64,000 nucleotides of DNA from Roseateles amylovorans (GCF_025398155.2 NZ_CP104562.2:5270001-5334000); one strand, 5' to 3'. Shown: positions 8,120-18,633, counted from the stretch's first letter. Program-made: numbers and translations. The notes: generated by a model from the letters alone, not told the origin.

Positions 8120-9319
8120 TCATTCGTAGCCGTAGGACCGCAGATGCTCTTCCGAATCCGCCCAGCCGGAGCGGACCTTCACCCACAGCTCAAGGAAGAC
8201 CTTGGCGTCCATCAGCGTTTCCAGCTCCTGGCGGGCTTCGGAGCCGATCCGCTTCAGGCGTTCACCGCCCTGGCCGATGATCATGCCCTTCTGGGCCTCA
8301 CGCTCCACGACGATGGTGGCGGCGATGCGGCGCAGGTTGCCCTCTTCTTCCCAGCGGTCGATGACGACGGTGGCGGCATACGGCAACTCATCACCGGTCA
8401 GCCGGAAGAGCTTCTCGCGGATCATCTCGCTGGCCAGGAACTTCTCGCTGCGGTCGGTCAGCGCTTCCTGGTCGTAGAACCATTCCTGCTCGGGCAGGTA
8501 GGGCTTGAGGATCTGGAACAGCCGCTGGACGTCCGAATTCTTCTGCGCCGACAGCGGCACGAATTCGCTGAAATTGCGACGCTCCTGCATGCTCTTGAGC
8601 CACGGCATCAGCTCGGCACGGCGATTGACCGCATCCAGCTTGTTGGCGATGAGCACCACCGGCTTGTCCTGCGGCAGCAGCGACAGCACCTTGGCGTCAT
8701 CCAGGCCGAAGCGGCCCGCCTCGACGACGAACAGCACCAGGTCCACATCGGCCAGCACGCCCTGCACCGTGCGGTTCAGGTTGCGGTTCAGCGCCGAGCT
8801 GTGACGGGTCTGGAAGCCCGGGGTGTCGACGAACACGAACTGGGTCTCGTCCACCGTGCGCACGCCGGTGATGCGGTGCCGCGTGGTCTGCGCCTTGCGC
8901 GAGGTGATGGACACCTTCTGGCCCACCAGCGCATTCAGCAGCGTCGACTTGCCGACGTTGGGCCGCCCGACGATCGCGATCAGGCCGCAGCGGGTATCGC
9001 CGTCGAAGACCGGGGGCGCACCGACACCGCCGCGCACGGCGGAAGCGTCGTCATCGAGGGCGTCCTCCCCGTCGCCGTGGTCGTCGACGTCATCGCCGTC
9101 ATCGCCGTCATCCTCGCCTTCCACCTCAGCAGTGTCGTCGTCGGACTCATCGCCTTGGGCCCGTTGAACCGGCTGCAGGTCGTCGTGGTCGACATCGCCC
9201 TCTTGAACGGCTGCAGCGCCCGCAGACGCCTGGGGCGTCTCATCGGTCACGCCATCAGACGGGAGTTGTTGAGCTGCAGCCGCATCCGAAGATGAGCCGC
9301 CGCGTTTTTTTGCATTCAT
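8120..9319 (-). CDS. era: GTPase Era with a long acidic N-terminal extension
   Basis: Essential Ras-like GTPase that binds 16S rRNA and supports 30S subunit maturation. The G1 motif GRPNVGKS is at 118-125, DTPGF is G3, and NKLDA is G4. A C-terminal KH domain contains the GQGGERLKRIG loop. Classical Era is about 300 residues; this one is 399 from ATG 9319. The surplus is an N-terminal tail of about 100 residues, Ala/Gln-rich first, then strongly Asp/Glu-rich at about 55-92, encoded partly by 9-bp repeats (9089-9115). The start follows rnc by 13 bases. A later start is possible, but no good ATG lies near the G1 motif. Confidence 0.94.
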   Translation of the reverse strand: MNAKKRGGSSSDAAAAQQLPSDGVTDETPQASAGAAAVQEGDVDHDDLQPVQRAQGDESDDDTAEVEGEDDGDDGDDVDDHGDGEDALDDDASAVRGGVGAPPVFDGDTRCGLIAIVGRPNVGKSTLLNALVGQKVSITSRKAQTTRHRITGVRTVDETQFVFVDTPGFQTRHSSALNRNLNRTVQGVLADVDLVLFVVEAGRFGLDDAKVLSLLPQDKPVVLIANKLDAVNRRAELMPWLKSMQERRNFSEFVPLSAQKNSDVQRLFQILKPYLPEQEWFYDQEALTDRSEKFLASEMIREKLFRLTGDELPYAATVVIDRWEEEGNLRRIAATIVVEREAQKGMIIGQGGERLKRIGSEARQELETLMDAKVFLELWVKVRSGWADSEEHLRSYGYE

Positions 9320-9332
9320 GGGAATTGCCTTA

Positions 9333-10040
9333 TCAGTCGCGCAAGCCGGTCCCGGGCTTGTCGCCGGCGAGCAGCTCGTCAAGGACCTGCCGCGCCGCTT
9401 CCTGCTCCGCGATGCGTCGGGAGCGGCCGTCGCCATTCTTGGCCAGGTTCAATGATGCGACCTGGCATTCGACGGTAAATGTCTGGGCGTGCGCCTGACC
9501 GCGAGTTTCAACAATGCGGTAGGCCGGCACCGGCAGCCGACGCGCCTGCAGCCATTCCTGCAGGGCGGTCTTGGCGTCCTTGGCCCAGTTGTCGATGCCG
9601 CTGCCGGCGATCAGGTCGCCCAGCAGCCGTTGCACGATGGTGCGGGCGGCGTCGTAGCCGCCGTCGAGAAATGCAGCGCCGATCACCGCTTCCAGCGCGT
9701 CGGCCAGGATGGACGGACGCTGAGCGCCGCCACCGCGGGCCTCGCCTTCGCTCATCCGCAGCGCCTCGGGCATCTGCAGTTGAAGCGCCAGCTTGTGCAG
9801 GCTGTCCTCGCGTACCAGATGAGCGCGGATGCGGGTGAGATCACCCTCGTCAGAGCCCATGAAGCGGTCGAACAGCAGCGTCGAGACGGTCAGGTTCAGC
9901 ACCGCGTCGCCGAGGAACTCGAGGCGCTCGTTGTGCTGCTGACCGAAGCTGCGGTGCGTCAGCGCGCGCTGAAGCAGCGCCGCTTGCGAGAAGCGGTAGC
10001 CCAGACGTTGCTGAAGTGCATCGAGCGCTTGCGGGTTCAT
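9333..10040 (-). CDS. rnc: ribonuclease III
   Basis: Double-strand-specific endoribonuclease that processes rRNA precursors and structured mRNAs. The protein has 235 residues, the usual length. The catalytic signature ERLEFLGDAVLNL lies at 38-50. The second acidic site is in the ALEAVIGAAFLDGG segment near residue 117. A double-stranded RNA-binding domain begins around 160 (DAKTALQEWLQ) and ends with RRIAEQEAARQVLDELL. Translation of era follows after 13 bases, and the lepB-DUF4845-rnc-era order is standard for the group. Confidence 0.96.
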   Translation of the reverse strand: MNPQALDALQQRLGYRFSQAALLQRALTHRSFGQQHNERLEFLGDAVLNLTVSTLLFDRFMGSDEGDLTRIRAHLVREDSLHKLALQLQMPEALRMSEGEARGGGAQRPSILADALEAVIGAAFLDGGYDAARTIVQRLLGDLIAGSGIDNWAKDAKTALQEWLQARRLPVPAYRIVETRGQAHAQTFTVECQVASLNLAKNGDGRSRRIAEQEAARQVLDELLAGDKPGTGLRD

Positions 10041-10048
10041 GTTGGGTG

Positions 10049-10408
10049 TCAGTTGGACTCGCCTTTGTACTTGATCAGCAGCGAGACCGGGCCGAACAGG
10101 GAGACTTCCTTGTCATAAGCAAAGCTGATCTTCACCTTTTCTTCATTTTTGGTGATGACCAGATCCTGCGGCTGGATGCTGACGATCGAGAACTCGACGT
10201 CCTTGGTCCGGCTGAATGCCGAACGCGCTTCCGCCACGGTGCTGGGGCCGCTCTTGGCGATGCGGTTGATCGCCTGCTGGATGGTGTAGTACTCCATCAC
10301 CGTCGGCGTGACACGCATGCCCACGATCGCCAGGAAGCCGAGGATCACGGCCCAGAACAGCAGGCCCAGCAGACTGATGCCACGTTGATGGTTGCGAGCG
10401 CTGCGCAT
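10049..10408 (-). CDS. DUF4845 family protein
   Basis: Small conserved protein of 119 residues found next to lepB and rnc in many beta- and gammaproteobacteria; its function is unknown. One N-terminal membrane segment (about 11-29, ISLLGLLFWAVILGFLAIVG) follows a short basic stretch. The motif RGISLLGLL is reminiscent of type IV pilin N-termini but lacks the clear Glu at position 5. The remainder is a small periplasmic domain. ATG 10408 is chosen because upstream residues are low complexity and a GAGAAA ribosome-binding-like sequence precedes it. Confidence 0.85.
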   Translation of the reverse strand: MRSARNHQRGISLLGLLFWAVILGFLAIVGMRVTPTVMEYYTIQQAINRIAKSGPSTVAEARSAFSRTKDVEFSIVSIQPQDLVITKNEEKVKISFAYDKEVSLFGPVSLLIKYKGESN

Positions 10409-10496
10409 TGCGAGTTTCTCCCTGTCCTTGTTGGTGATCGACTGATCGGGACTGTTGATCGATGAAGGTGCTTGAGACGTCAGCCGACGGCCATCC

Positions 10497-11473
10497 TCAG
10501 CGGATGCTGCCGACACGCTTGATGTTGCCGAAATTCATCCACACGACGAAGGCTCGGCCGACGATGTTCTCGTCCGGCACGAAACCCCAGTAGCGGGAAT
10601 CCTGCGAGTTGTCGCGGTTGTCGCCCATCATGAAGTAATGGCCGGCCGGCACCTTGCAGGTCACGCCGTCCAGCGTGTAGGTGCATTGGTCCGAATACGG
10701 GAAGTCGTAGATCTTGCGGATGGCCTCGCGCGGTGCGGGGTCGACCAGGATCTCATGCTCCACCGGGCCGAGCTTCTCGGTGAAGCGGGGGCGGAAGCGC
10801 ATCGAATTCGGATCCTCGTCGAAGAAATCGCCCAGGGACTGGGTCTCGATTTCCTTGCCGTTCACATACAGGCGCTGGTTGCTGTAGCGGATCTCGTCGC
10901 CCGGCAAGCCGACAGCGCGCTTGATGTAGTCGATGCTGGGGTTCTGTGGGTAGCGGAACACCACCACGTCGCCACGCTGGACGTCATGGTTGCTGATGAT
11001 CTTCTTGTTGATCACCGGCAGGCGGACGCCGTAGTGAAACTTGTTGACCAGGATCAGGTCGCCGATGAGCAGCGTCGGGACCATCGAGCCGGACGGGATC
11101 TTGAACGGCTCGAACAGGAAGGACCGCAGCAGGAAGACGATCAGGATCACCGGGAACAGGCCGGCGGTCCAGTCCAGCCACCAGGGCTGACGCAGGACTT
11201 CCTGTCGGGCACCTTCGACGTCTCCGTCCACCCGGTCGATGCCCTGGGCCGCCAACGAGGCGCGACGTTGGGTGTCGGCCTCCGTCAGGCGCGCCGCCGC
11301 GCGGCGGCGCGCGGGCTGGAAGTGGAACCGTTCGGCCACCCAGTAGCCGAGCGTGACCGTGGTCAGGATCAGCAGCAGGAGCGAGAAATTGCCGTTCCAG
11401 TAGCCGGTGTACCAGCCGCCCAGGTAGGCGATCAGGGCGGCATACAGCAGCCCGGTCAGTGCACTCATCGCTT

Positions 11474-11477
<4 letters not shown>
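10497..11477 (-). CDS. lepB: signal peptidase I
   Basis: Inner-membrane serine/lysine protease that removes signal peptides from Sec and Tat substrates. The protein has 326 residues. Transmembrane segments lie near 4-24, 30-48 and 103-121. The catalytic Ser is 131 in PSGSMVPTL, and the general-base Lys is 186 in DYIKRAVGLPGD. The C-terminal box is GDNRDNSQDSRYWGFVP. Between the second and third membrane segments is a charged cytosolic loop of about 50 residues. Its ATG overlaps the lepA stop as ATGA, indicating coupling. Confidence 0.96.
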
Positions 11478-13282
<1,805 letters not shown>

Positions 13283-13469
13283 GGACTCAGTCGGGGGCCG
13301 CAGGGCTGAAGGCTACATCGACCCAGCCGCGATTTGAACGGCGATGTCGGGGTCCCTGTGCACGGCGATGCGCCCCCTGGCGGGGAGCGCGCTGGACATA
13401 AAAAAAAGGCACGTCGAAACGGTGACGCGCCTTCCAACAAAACTTATGGCAACTGCTTGTTGGGCTTTC

Positions 13470-13497
13470 ATTGTAGCCAAAAGGCCTGCCCTGGAAA
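13470..13497 (-). promoter_or_regulatory. candidate lepA promoter (sigma70-like)
   Basis: On the minus strand, TACAAT (13475-13470) is preceded at 16 bp by TTTCCA (13497-13492), pointing to lepA about 190 bases downstream. A second minus-strand TACAAT occurs at 13666-13661 without a good -35. The -35 match is weak, so this is a suggestion only. Confidence 0.3.
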
Positions 13498-13545
13498 CCG
13501 CATGGATGCGAGCTTCGCGGGCGTTGCCCTTCGCCAACAGGAACT

Positions 13546-13591
13546 TCATCCACAGGTTATCCACAAAAAGCTGAGGACATCCTGTGGATGG
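13546..13591. promoter_or_regulatory. cluster of DnaA-box-like nonamers
   Basis: TTATCCACA, identical to the consensus DnaA box, is at 13557-13565 on the plus strand. TCATCCACA at 13546-13554 differs at one position, and TGTGGATGG at 13583-13591 is an inverted copy with two mismatches. Three such nonamers in 46 bp is more than expected in GC-rich DNA. No dnaA, dnaN or AT-rich unwinding element is nearby, so this is not an obvious origin. Confidence 0.45.
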
Positions 13592-13758
13592 CGCCGACCC
13601 ATCAGGAGGGAGCCAGGATTCACCGTCAAGATCGCTACAAACGCAGCCAGAGGCGGTGCGATTGTAGCGGAGCGAAGCATGAATCCTTGTCATTGGTCAC
13701 AGGCGTTAGCGAGCACCAACCGACGCATAGAGGGGACGGATGACCCGCTCCAGGCGGT

Positions 13759-13781
13759 GGCTTTCCGCATCGTGGAAAGCC
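13759..13781 (-). terminator. hairpin downstream of mucD, possible terminator
   Basis: GGCTTTCC and GGAAAGCC form a perfect 8-bp stem with a 7-base loop, starting 49 bases after the mucD stop. No U-run follows on the minus strand, so intrinsic termination is uncertain; it could equally stabilise the mRNA 3' end. Confidence 0.35.
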
Positions 13782-13829
13782 CCAGCCCGTCGGTAGGTTG
13801 AGGCCAGCGGCCCGCCTGCCGGGGTCGCG

Positions 13830-15347
13830 TCAGCCCTTACCGGGCTTCAGCAGGACGTAGGTCACCGCGTCGGCACGGCGGACGAGCATCTGCAGCGGCT
13901 TGCCCTTCTCGACCTTGGCCAGCAGCGCCTGGAACTGCTTCAGCGTCTTGATCTCGGTGTTGTTGACCGAGAGGATCAGGTCGCCAGGACGCAATCCGGC
14001 GCGTGCGGCAGGACCATCCACCGACTCGATCTTGAGGCCGCCGGGGAGCTTGAGCTCCTTGCGCTGCGCATCGGTCAGCTCACTCACCGCCAGACCCCAG
14101 GCCTGCGCGCCGCCGGTGGCTGGCGCTTCCGGTTCCGGCGTGGCGGCGGCGCGGTCATCCGGCAGCGCTTCCAGGGTCGCCGTCAGCTCCTTGGTGGCGC
14201 CGCGACGGAAGACCTGCAGCTTGACCTTGCTGCCGGGCGCGGTGCCGGCTGCCAGACGACGAAGGTCCACCGCCTTCTCGACGGTCTTGCCATCGAACCG
14301 GGTGATGACGTCACCGAGCTCGAGCCCGGCCTTCTCCCCCGGCCCGCCCGCCGTGATGCGGGTCACCAGCGCACCCTGGGCCTTGCCCAGGCCGATCGCT
14401 TCCGCGACTTCCTTGCTCAGGTCATCGGGATAGACGCCCAGCATGCCGCGGGTCACACGCCCGTTGCTGCGCAGCTGATCCGCCACCCGCATGGCTTCGT
14501 CGATGGGAATCGCGAACGAAATGCCCATGAAGCCGCCGGACTGGCTGTAGATCTGCGAGTTGATGCCCACCACCTCGCCACGCAGGTTCAGCAACGGGCC
14601 ACCCGAGTTGCCGGGATTGATGGCCACATCGGTCTGGATCAGCGGCAGCAGGTCGCCGGTGTCACGTGCCTTGGCGCTGACGATGCCGGCCGTCACCGTG
14701 TTGTCGAAGCCGAACGGCGAGCCGATCGCCATCACCCACTCGCCGACCTTGAGCCGGGTCACATCGCCCATGCGCAGCATCGGCAGGCCGGTGGCCTCGA
14801 TCTTCAGGACCGCGACATCGGTGCGACGGTCCAGTCCGACGACCTTGGCCTTGAACTCGCGCTTGTCTGTCAGGGTGACCATCACCTCGTCGGCCTCGTC
14901 GACGACATGCGCATTGGTCATCACATAGCCATCCGCACCGATCACGAAGCCTGATCCCAGACCGCGGCGCTGCGGCGACTCGTCGTCGCCGTCGTCATCG
15001 TCGGGTGCGGGGGAAGGCGACGGCGCCGGATTGCCCTTGCGCTGCGGCGGCACCGGGATGCCGAACCGGCGCAGGAACTCGCGCATCTGCTCATCGAGCT
15101 GCGCATTGGCGCCGGGCTTGATGCGTTCCGAGGTGCGGATGTTCACCACCGCCGGTCCCGCCAGTTCCACCAGGGCACTGAAGTCCGGCAAGGCGCGGGC
15201 CAGTTCAGGCACCGGCGCCGCCGACACAGCTGGCGTGACTGGAGCGGCCGGCGCGGCCGGCGGGTTCTGAGCGGCGGCCAGCAACGGTGCGCTCAAAGCT
15301 GCGACGCTGCCAAGCGCCAGGACGAGTCGGCGGAGGGTGTGGGGCAT
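13830..15347 (-). CDS. mucD: DegP/MucD-type periplasmic serine protease
   Basis: HtrA-family protease/chaperone of the envelope stress response, 505 residues from ATG 15347. A signal peptide is clear (MPHTLRRLVLALGSVAALSA, cleavage near AAA-Q27). A Pro/Asp-rich linker lies at about 103-125. The catalytic triad is His147 (TNAHVVDEADE), Asp177 (DRRTDVAVLKI) and Ser248 (NPGNSGGPL). Two PDZ domains follow, roughly 285-375 and 405-495. In many Burkholderiales it follows rpoE-rseA-rseB; here it follows fabF and a small membrane protein instead. Confidence 0.94.
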   Translation of the reverse strand: MPHTLRRLVLALGSVAALSAPLLAAAQNPPAAPAAPVTPAVSAAPVPELARALPDFSALVELAGPAVVNIRTSERIKPGANAQLDEQMREFLRRFGIPVPPQRKGNPAPSPSPAPDDDDGDDESPQRRGLGSGFVIGADGYVMTNAHVVDEADEVMVTLTDKREFKAKVVGLDRRTDVAVLKIEATGLPMLRMGDVTRLKVGEWVMAIGSPFGFDNTVTAGIVSAKARDTGDLLPLIQTDVAINPGNSGGPLLNLRGEVVGINSQIYSQSGGFMGISFAIPIDEAMRVADQLRSNGRVTRGMLGVYPDDLSKEVAEAIGLGKAQGALVTRITAGGPGEKAGLELGDVITRFDGKTVEKAVDLRRLAAGTAPGSKVKLQVFRRGATKELTATLEALPDDRAAATPEPEAPATGGAQAWGLAVSELTDAQRKELKLPGGLKIESVDGPAARAGLRPGDLILSVNNTEIKTLKQFQALLAKVEKGKPLQMLVRRADAVTYVLLKPGKG

Positions 15348-15409
15348 GGACACTCGTGTCGGGAATAGCAGGAAAACAGGGCTCACATCATGCACGGAAA
15401 TCGCCAAGC

Positions 15410-16039
15410 TCATGCCATGAAGAGGTGAATGCGGAGTAACGGCCAGGCCGCACCCGCGCTTCGGCGGGACACGGCCAGATGACGATGGCGCCAGAATCGC
15501 CAGGACGCCTCGACCGGGGTGAGGCGAAGCAGCATCCAATGTTCGACGTCCACCAGCACGATCGGCACCACCGGCACGATGGCCTGATTGGCAAGCCGCG
15601 AGCCTGCCGCGGGTTGCGCATGGGCGCCGACCGGGGCGTCAACGAGGGCGTCACCATCGTGAGTGGCAGCGACATCAGTATCGGCAGTTGCGCCCAGCGG
15701 CGCATCCTGCTGCCACCACCATTGCACGCCATCCCAGCGCAGGATCTGAGCGCGGCTCTGTAGACGACACCGGGCGGCGATGACGGCAGCAAGTCCGATC
15801 AGCACACTCGCACCGAGGGCACCGGTCATCGGCAGGAGATGCTGAAGCAACGCCAGCGCGGCGGTGCCAGCGCTGAAACCCACCAGGCCGATCACCAGGC
15901 GGCGCCAGCGGTGTTCAGGCGCGCATGAAAAACGCCGGGACACAGCCCGGCGTGAGATCAATGCATGGAGATCGGTCGACCCGTCGCGGCCCTCGGCGCC
16001 ACCTGAGGCGGTGGCTCGAGCGGACGGGTCGTCGGTCAT
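15410..16039 (-). CDS. hypothetical membrane protein between fabF and mucD
   Basis: Not recognised with certainty. It has 209 residues. A polar N-terminus of about 45 residues precedes two close membrane helices (about 48-68 and 72-90). A Trp-rich segment follows (ILRWDGVQWWWQQD, 99-112), then a variable Ala/Asp-rich loop and a final part with VVPIVLVDVEHWMLLRLTP and a WRFWRH patch. The two-helix hairpin followed by a Trp-rich beta domain is reminiscent of the YgfX/CptA family, but I cannot confirm that. It starts 43 bases after fabF and probably belongs to that operon. Confidence 0.6.
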   Translation of the reverse strand: MTDDPSARATASGGAEGRDGSTDLHALISRRAVSRRFSCAPEHRWRRLVIGLVGFSAGTAALALLQHLLPMTGALGASVLIGLAAVIAARCRLQSRAQILRWDGVQWWWQQDAPLGATADTDVAATHDGDALVDAPVGAHAQPAAGSRLANQAIVPVVPIVLVDVEHWMLLRLTPVEASWRFWRHRHLAVSRRSAGAAWPLLRIHLFMA

Positions 16040-16082
16040 GGTCGAACGCGCAGTGCAGGCGTCGCAACCGGGGACAGCCCGA

Positions 16083-17330
16083 TCAGACCCGCTTGAAGAT
16101 CAGCGTGCCATTCGTGCCGCCGAAACCGAAGTTGTTCTTCGCGGCGTACTCGATCGGCATCTTCCGCGCCTCGTTGGCGCAGTAGTCCAGATCGCAGGCG
16201 GGATCTTGGTTGAAGATGTTGATCGTCGGCGGCGCGATCTGCTGATGCAGCGCCATGACGGTGAACACCGATTCAATGCCACCGGCACCACCAAGCAGGT
16301 GGCCCGTCATGGACTTGGTCGACGAGACCACCAGGCCGTTCTTGGCGTAGTCGCCGAAGGCCTGCTTGATGGCATTGGTCTCGTTGGCATCACCCAGCGG
16401 CGTCGAGGTGCCGTGGGCGTTCATGTACTGGATCTGATCGGGATTGAGACCCGCGTTGCGCAGCGCGTTGCGCATGGAACGGGTCGGGCCATCCACGTCC
16501 GGAGCGGTCATGTGGAAGGCGTCGGCGCTCATGCCGAAGCCGACCAGCTCGGCATAGATCTTCGCGCCGCGCTTCTTGGCGTGTTCGTATTCTTCGAGCA
16601 CCAGCACGCCGGCGCCCTCGCCCAGGACAAAACCGTCGCGATCCTTGTCCCAGGGACGGGAGGCGGTCTTGGGATCGTCATTGCGGGTGGACAGCGCACG
16701 GGCTGCGGCGAAACCGCCGACGCCCAGCGGCGAGACCGTGGACTCGGAGCCGCCGGCCACCATCACATCCGCATCACCGGCTTCGATCATGCGGCTGGCT
16801 TGGCCAATGCTGTGCAGACCGGTGGTGCATGCCGTCACGATGGCCAGGTTCGGGCCCTTGAAGCCGCACTGGATCGAGACATGGCCGGAGATCATGTTGA
16901 TGATCGAGGCCGGCACGAAGAACGGAGAGATCCGACGCGGCCCGCGGGCGGTCAGCTCCGCATGGGTCTCTTCAATCATGGGCAGGCCGCCGATGCCGGA
17001 ACCGACCAGCACGCCGATGCGCTCGGCCAGCTCCGGGCTGAGCGCATCGCCGGTGGGCAGTCCGGAGTCACGCACCGCCTGCAGGGACGCCGCCAATCCG
17101 TAATGGATGAAGGTGTCCATGTGTCGCGCTTCTTTGGCGGGGATGTAGTCATCCACCTTGAAGCCCTTCACCTCACCCGCGAAATGGCATGCCAGGTTGC
17201 TGGCATCGAATCGGGTGATGGTGTCAATGCCGGATTGACCGGCCACGATGTTGGCCCAGCCCTGCTCAACCGTGTTACCCACGGGACTGATCAGGCCAAG
17301 ACCGGTGACGACGACGCGACGACGGCTCAT
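16083..17330 (-). CDS. fabF: 3-oxoacyl-[ACP] synthase II FabF
   Basis: Condensing enzyme that elongates acyl-ACP with malonyl-ACP in fatty acid synthesis (KAS II). The protein has 415 residues from ATG 17330 (TTG 17336 is also in frame). The active-site Cys168 is in VTACTTGLHSIG. The two catalytic histidines are in NAHGTSTPLGD and KSMTGHLLGGAG, and the C-terminal FGFGGTNGTLIF loop is intact. It follows acpP, matching the conserved plsX-fabH-fabD-fabG-acpP-fabF order. Confidence 0.97.
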   Translation of the reverse strand: MSRRRVVVTGLGLISPVGNTVEQGWANIVAGQSGIDTITRFDASNLACHFAGEVKGFKVDDYIPAKEARHMDTFIHYGLAASLQAVRDSGLPTGDALSPELAERIGVLVGSGIGGLPMIEETHAELTARGPRRISPFFVPASIINMISGHVSIQCGFKGPNLAIVTACTTGLHSIGQASRMIEAGDADVMVAGGSESTVSPLGVGGFAAARALSTRNDDPKTASRPWDKDRDGFVLGEGAGVLVLEEYEHAKKRGAKIYAELVGFGMSADAFHMTAPDVDGPTRSMRNALRNAGLNPDQIQYMNAHGTSTPLGDANETNAIKQAFGDYAKNGLVVSSTKSMTGHLLGGAGGIESVFTVMALHQQIAPPTINIFNQDPACDLDYCANEARKMPIEYAAKNNFGFGGTNGTLIFKRV

Positions 17331-17381
17331 GCTCAATGATTGAAGTGGTACTGCGGGAACTGACAGCGTCAGACAGGCCGA

Positions 17382-17621
17382 TCAGGCCTTCTGGTGCTTG
17401 ACCGCGTAGTCGATCGCCAGCTGGACGGTGGTGATCTTTTCGGCTTCTTCGTCCGGGATTTCGATGCCGAACTCGTCTTCGAGGGCCATCACCAGTTCCA
17501 CGGTGTCCAGAGAATCGGCGCCCAGGTCGGCCACGAAGGCCTTCTCATTGGTCACATCGGCTTCGGGCACGCCGAGTTGCTCGGCGATGATTTTCTTGAC
17601 ACGTGCTTCGATATCGCTCAT
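17382..17621 (-). CDS. acpP: acyl carrier protein
   Basis: Carrier of acyl intermediates in fatty acid and lipid A synthesis; 79 residues, acidic. The phosphopantetheine attachment site is Ser37 in LGADSLDTVELVM. AcpS at 5429-5824 is the probable modifying enzyme. A strong minus-strand ribosome binding site (CTGGAGGAG) lies a few bases before the ATG at 17621. A -10-like TAGAAT (17663-17658) without a clear -35 suggests acpP may have its own promoter inside the 264-bp gap after fabG. Confidence 0.98.
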   Translation of the reverse strand: MSDIEARVKKIIAEQLGVPEADVTNEKAFVADLGADSLDTVELVMALEDEFGIEIPDEEAEKITTVQLAIDYAVKHQKA

Positions 17622-17657
17622 GACTCCTCCAGGAGGGGATTGCTAGAACAACCCGGG

Positions 17658-17663
17658 ATTCTA
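17658..17663 (-). promoter_or_regulatory. candidate -10 element upstream of acpP
   Basis: TAGAAT on the minus strand, about 37 bases before the acpP start codon. The hexamer 17 bp upstream (CTAGAG) is a poor -35. An internal acpP promoter would suit the high demand for ACP. Confidence 0.3.
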
Positions 17664-17885
17664 AGGCCTTAGAGCGGCGCCTCTAGTTCGCGCGTCCCGA
17701 GACGCCATGTTCCTGCGGGGAACCTGAACGCGCTCGCACTCTATCAGCCCTACACCGGCCGGGTGAATCCGGTGGGCATGTCCGCCGCAAGGCGAACGCG
17801 CCACGATGAGGTACTACAGGGTCCGCATCTTTCTCGATCAGTCGGTGGCGGCCGTCTGCGCTGCCACCGCACCGGGCGAGAACGA

Positions 17886-18623
17886 TCAACTCATGAACAT
17901 GCCGCCATTGACATGCAACTCGGTGCCGGTGATGTAGCCGGCCTCAGGCGACGCCAGGAAGGCCACCGCATGCGCGATCTCGGCCGGATCACCGAGTCGA
18001 CCCAGCGGAATCTGCGCCAGCAGCGCGGTCTTCTGGGCCTCGGGCAGGACTTCCGTCATGTCGGTGGCGATGAAACCGGGGGCCACACAGTTCACGGTGA
18101 TCGAGCGGCTGCCCAGCTCACGAGCCAGGGCACGCGTCATGCCTGCCACACCAGCCTTGGCGGCCGCATAGTTGGCCTGACCGGCATTGCCGGATGCGCC
18201 CACCACCGACGTGATGCTGATGATGCGGCCGTAGCGCTGCTTCATCATCGTCCGCATCACCGCGCGGCTGGCACGGAACACCGCCTTGAGATTGGTGTCC
18301 AGCACCGCATCCCAGTCCTCGTCCTTCATCCGCATCGACAGCATGTCGCGCGTGATGCCGGCATTGTTGACCAGCACCTGAAGGCCGCCGTCCTGCTTGA
18401 CGATCGCATCGATCAGGGCCTCCACGGCCGCGCCGTCGTTGACATTCACCACTGCGCCGCGGCCACCGTGCGGCTGCAGCACCTCGGTGATCGCCTGGGC
18501 ACCCGCTTCACTGGTCGCCGTGCCGATCACGACGAAGCCCTTCTGGGCCAGCGTCAGGGCGATGGCACGACCGATGCCGCGACTGGCGCCGGTCACCAAA
18601 GCGACTTGCTTGTTCTCACTCAT
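17886..18623 (-). CDS. fabG: 3-oxoacyl-[ACP] reductase FabG
   Basis: NADPH-dependent short-chain dehydrogenase that reduces 3-oxoacyl-ACP in the fatty acid elongation cycle. It has 245 residues. The cofactor loop is TGASRGIGRAIA (14-25), NNAG lies mid-protein, and the catalytic Ser/Tyr/Lys are in SVVGASGNAGQANYAAAKAG. The C-terminus GTELHVNGGMFMS is standard for FabG. It starts 10 bases after fabD. Confidence 0.96.
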   Translation of the reverse strand: MSENKQVALVTGASRGIGRAIALTLAQKGFVVIGTATSEAGAQAITEVLQPHGGRGAVVNVNDGAAVEALIDAIVKQDGGLQVLVNNAGITRDMLSMRMKDEDWDAVLDTNLKAVFRASRAVMRTMMKQRYGRIISITSVVGASGNAGQANYAAAKAGVAGMTRALARELGSRSITVNCVAPGFIATDMTEVLPEAQKTALLAQIPLGRLGDPAEIAHAVAFLASPEAGYITGTELHVNGGMFMS

Positions 18624-18633
18624 CTCGAATTCC

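Larger units (their letters stand above)
13283..13829. other. 547-bp intergenic region between mucD and lepA
   Basis: No convincing gene is visible. The frames that cross it lack family signatures and run across each other. It holds two minus-strand TACAAT -10-like hexamers, a cluster of DnaA-box-like nonamers (13546-13591) and a perfect 8-bp inverted repeat with a 7-base loop (13759-13781) just downstream of the mucD stop. It is the longest gene-free stretch in the window. Confidence 0.7.

Noticed and set aside
7361..9295. Long open frame (644 codons) on the plus strand
   Set aside because: Antisense to recO and era, both of which show clear family motifs.
10049..10408. Type IV pilin-like protein
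   Set aside because: The N-terminus resembles a prepilin (RGISLLGLL) but lacks Glu5 and matches the DUF4845 family that always sits between lepB and rnc.
13557..13565. Replication origin
   Set aside because: Only a few DnaA-box-like sites, no AT-rich unwinding element and no dnaA, dnaN or parAB neighbours.
13313..13801. Small genes in the lepA-mucD gap on either strand
   Set aside because: Several overlapping frames exist, none with a ribosome binding site plus recognisable domain, and they cross the candidate promoter and DnaA boxes.
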